From positions 2,450,001 to 2,514,000 of the forward strand of contig CAHIKZ030004725.1 in assembly GCA_903632075.3 (NCBI GenBank): DNA of 64,000 bases, read 5' to 3'. Origin of the DNA: Acanthosepion pharaonis (taxonomy: Eukaryota > Mollusca > Cephalopoda > Sepiida > Sepiidae). The notes under the pieces are model-generated. The model saw nothing but the letters and a program-made list of their open reading frames with translations, ran no database searches and was not told the DNA's origin. Positions 63,622 to 64,000 of the stretch are shown here, piece by piece; position 1 is the first letter of the stretch; every line of letters starts with the position of its first letter. A program made the translations under genes and the position numbers.

Positions 63622-63835
63622 TATTATTGGTCATTTTACTACGAATAGGTATTGTTGGTCATTTTACTATAAATAGGTATTATTGGTCATTTTACTACAA
63701 ATAGATATTGTTGGACTTTTTACAACAAATAGGTATTGTTGGTCAATTTCCTACAAATAGGTATAATTGGTCAATTTACTATCAATAGGTATTGTTGGTA
63801 ATACTTTTTATATAATATGTATTAGTGGTATTTTT
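63622..63835 (+). repeat. 28-bp minisatellite
   Basis: GGTCATTTTACTACAAATAGG plus TATTGTT, 28 bp (63629 to 63657 counted), about seven copies with increasing decay to the right. Confidence 0.88.
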
Positions 63836-63884
63836 ATTATAAAAAAGTTTGTTTTTTTCTTGTTTAGAGGTTCATTATTTGTCC

Positions 63885-64000
63885 ATAGCTGGGACCCTAA
63901 CAGGTGCTACCACCTCACGTCAGGGTGGACCTGGGAACAACACCAATTAAGAGGAGGTGTCACGCTCCTCAAAACCTCCAATCTCCCTTGCTGCTGAATG
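63885..64000 (-). mobile_element. Dispersed minisatellite-headed element, copy C (cut by window end)
   Basis: The minus strand reads TTTTGAGGAGCGTGACACC, CTTAATTGGTGTTGTTCCC, GAGGTGGTAGCACCTGTTAGG and CCCAGCTATGG, the same order as 49240-49330 and 53185-53280. It continues beyond the window. Confidence 0.75.

Overview
The window looks like gene-poor, repeat-saturated intergenic DNA from an animal nuclear genome. Retroelement types (non-LTR fragments, Penelope-like GIY-YIG fragments, tRNA-derived SINEs, a Helitron-like end pair, pogo/Tc1-type MITEs) and very many (TA)n tracts would fit a mollusc, perhaps a cephalopod. That placement is an inference from repeat style only. No intact host protein gene was recognised. 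Most long open frames are read-through of microsatellites (Ile-Tyr runs), of tandem repeats, or of transposon debris.

Layout. 130-2340 is a 37-bp satellite. 2350-21140 is a mosaic of dispersed repeats: SINEs sharing a 3' tail with a LINE, a head-to-head SINE cluster (10.5-11.33 kb), a Helitron-like element (7.62-8.39 kb), a pogo-like MITE (14.48-14.80 kb), a 240-bp tandem duplication (15.0-15.56 kb), a non-LTR reverse transcriptase remnant (16.7-17.2 kb) and several hammerhead-ribozyme motifs. 21140-24560 is a 40-bp satellite with a higher-order repeat near 970 bp. 25480-36130 is a 10.6-kb satellite with a 41-bp unit, apparently related to the 40-bp one. 36.1-46.3 kb is again a mosaic with fold-back elements, MITEs and an AT-only stretch. 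46.86-47.13 kb is an 18-bp minisatellite and 48.9-49.2 kb a 30-bp minisatellite inside a dispersed element that recurs at 53.1 and 63.9 kb. 50.1-53.1 kb holds duplicated segments around LINE fragments. 58.2 and 61.5 kb hold two different Penelope-like endonuclease remnants.

The most interesting signal is a set of self-cleaving hammerhead ribozyme candidates with intact CUGANGA and GAAA cores, short stem III and complementary stem I. They lie at about 7.2 (minus), 9.96 (minus), 17.7 (minus), 38.96 (plus) and 55.8 kb (plus), with weaker relatives elsewhere. They sit in short non-autonomous repeats that abut (TA)n tracts and often occur as inverted pairs, in a window that also carries Penelope-like endonuclease fragments. 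Penelope-like elements and animal retrozymes are known to carry such ribozymes. A second strong signal is a conserved hairpin-bearing 3' tail shared by a LINE and a SINE family. All coordinates and alignments were made by eye, so boundaries are approximate.
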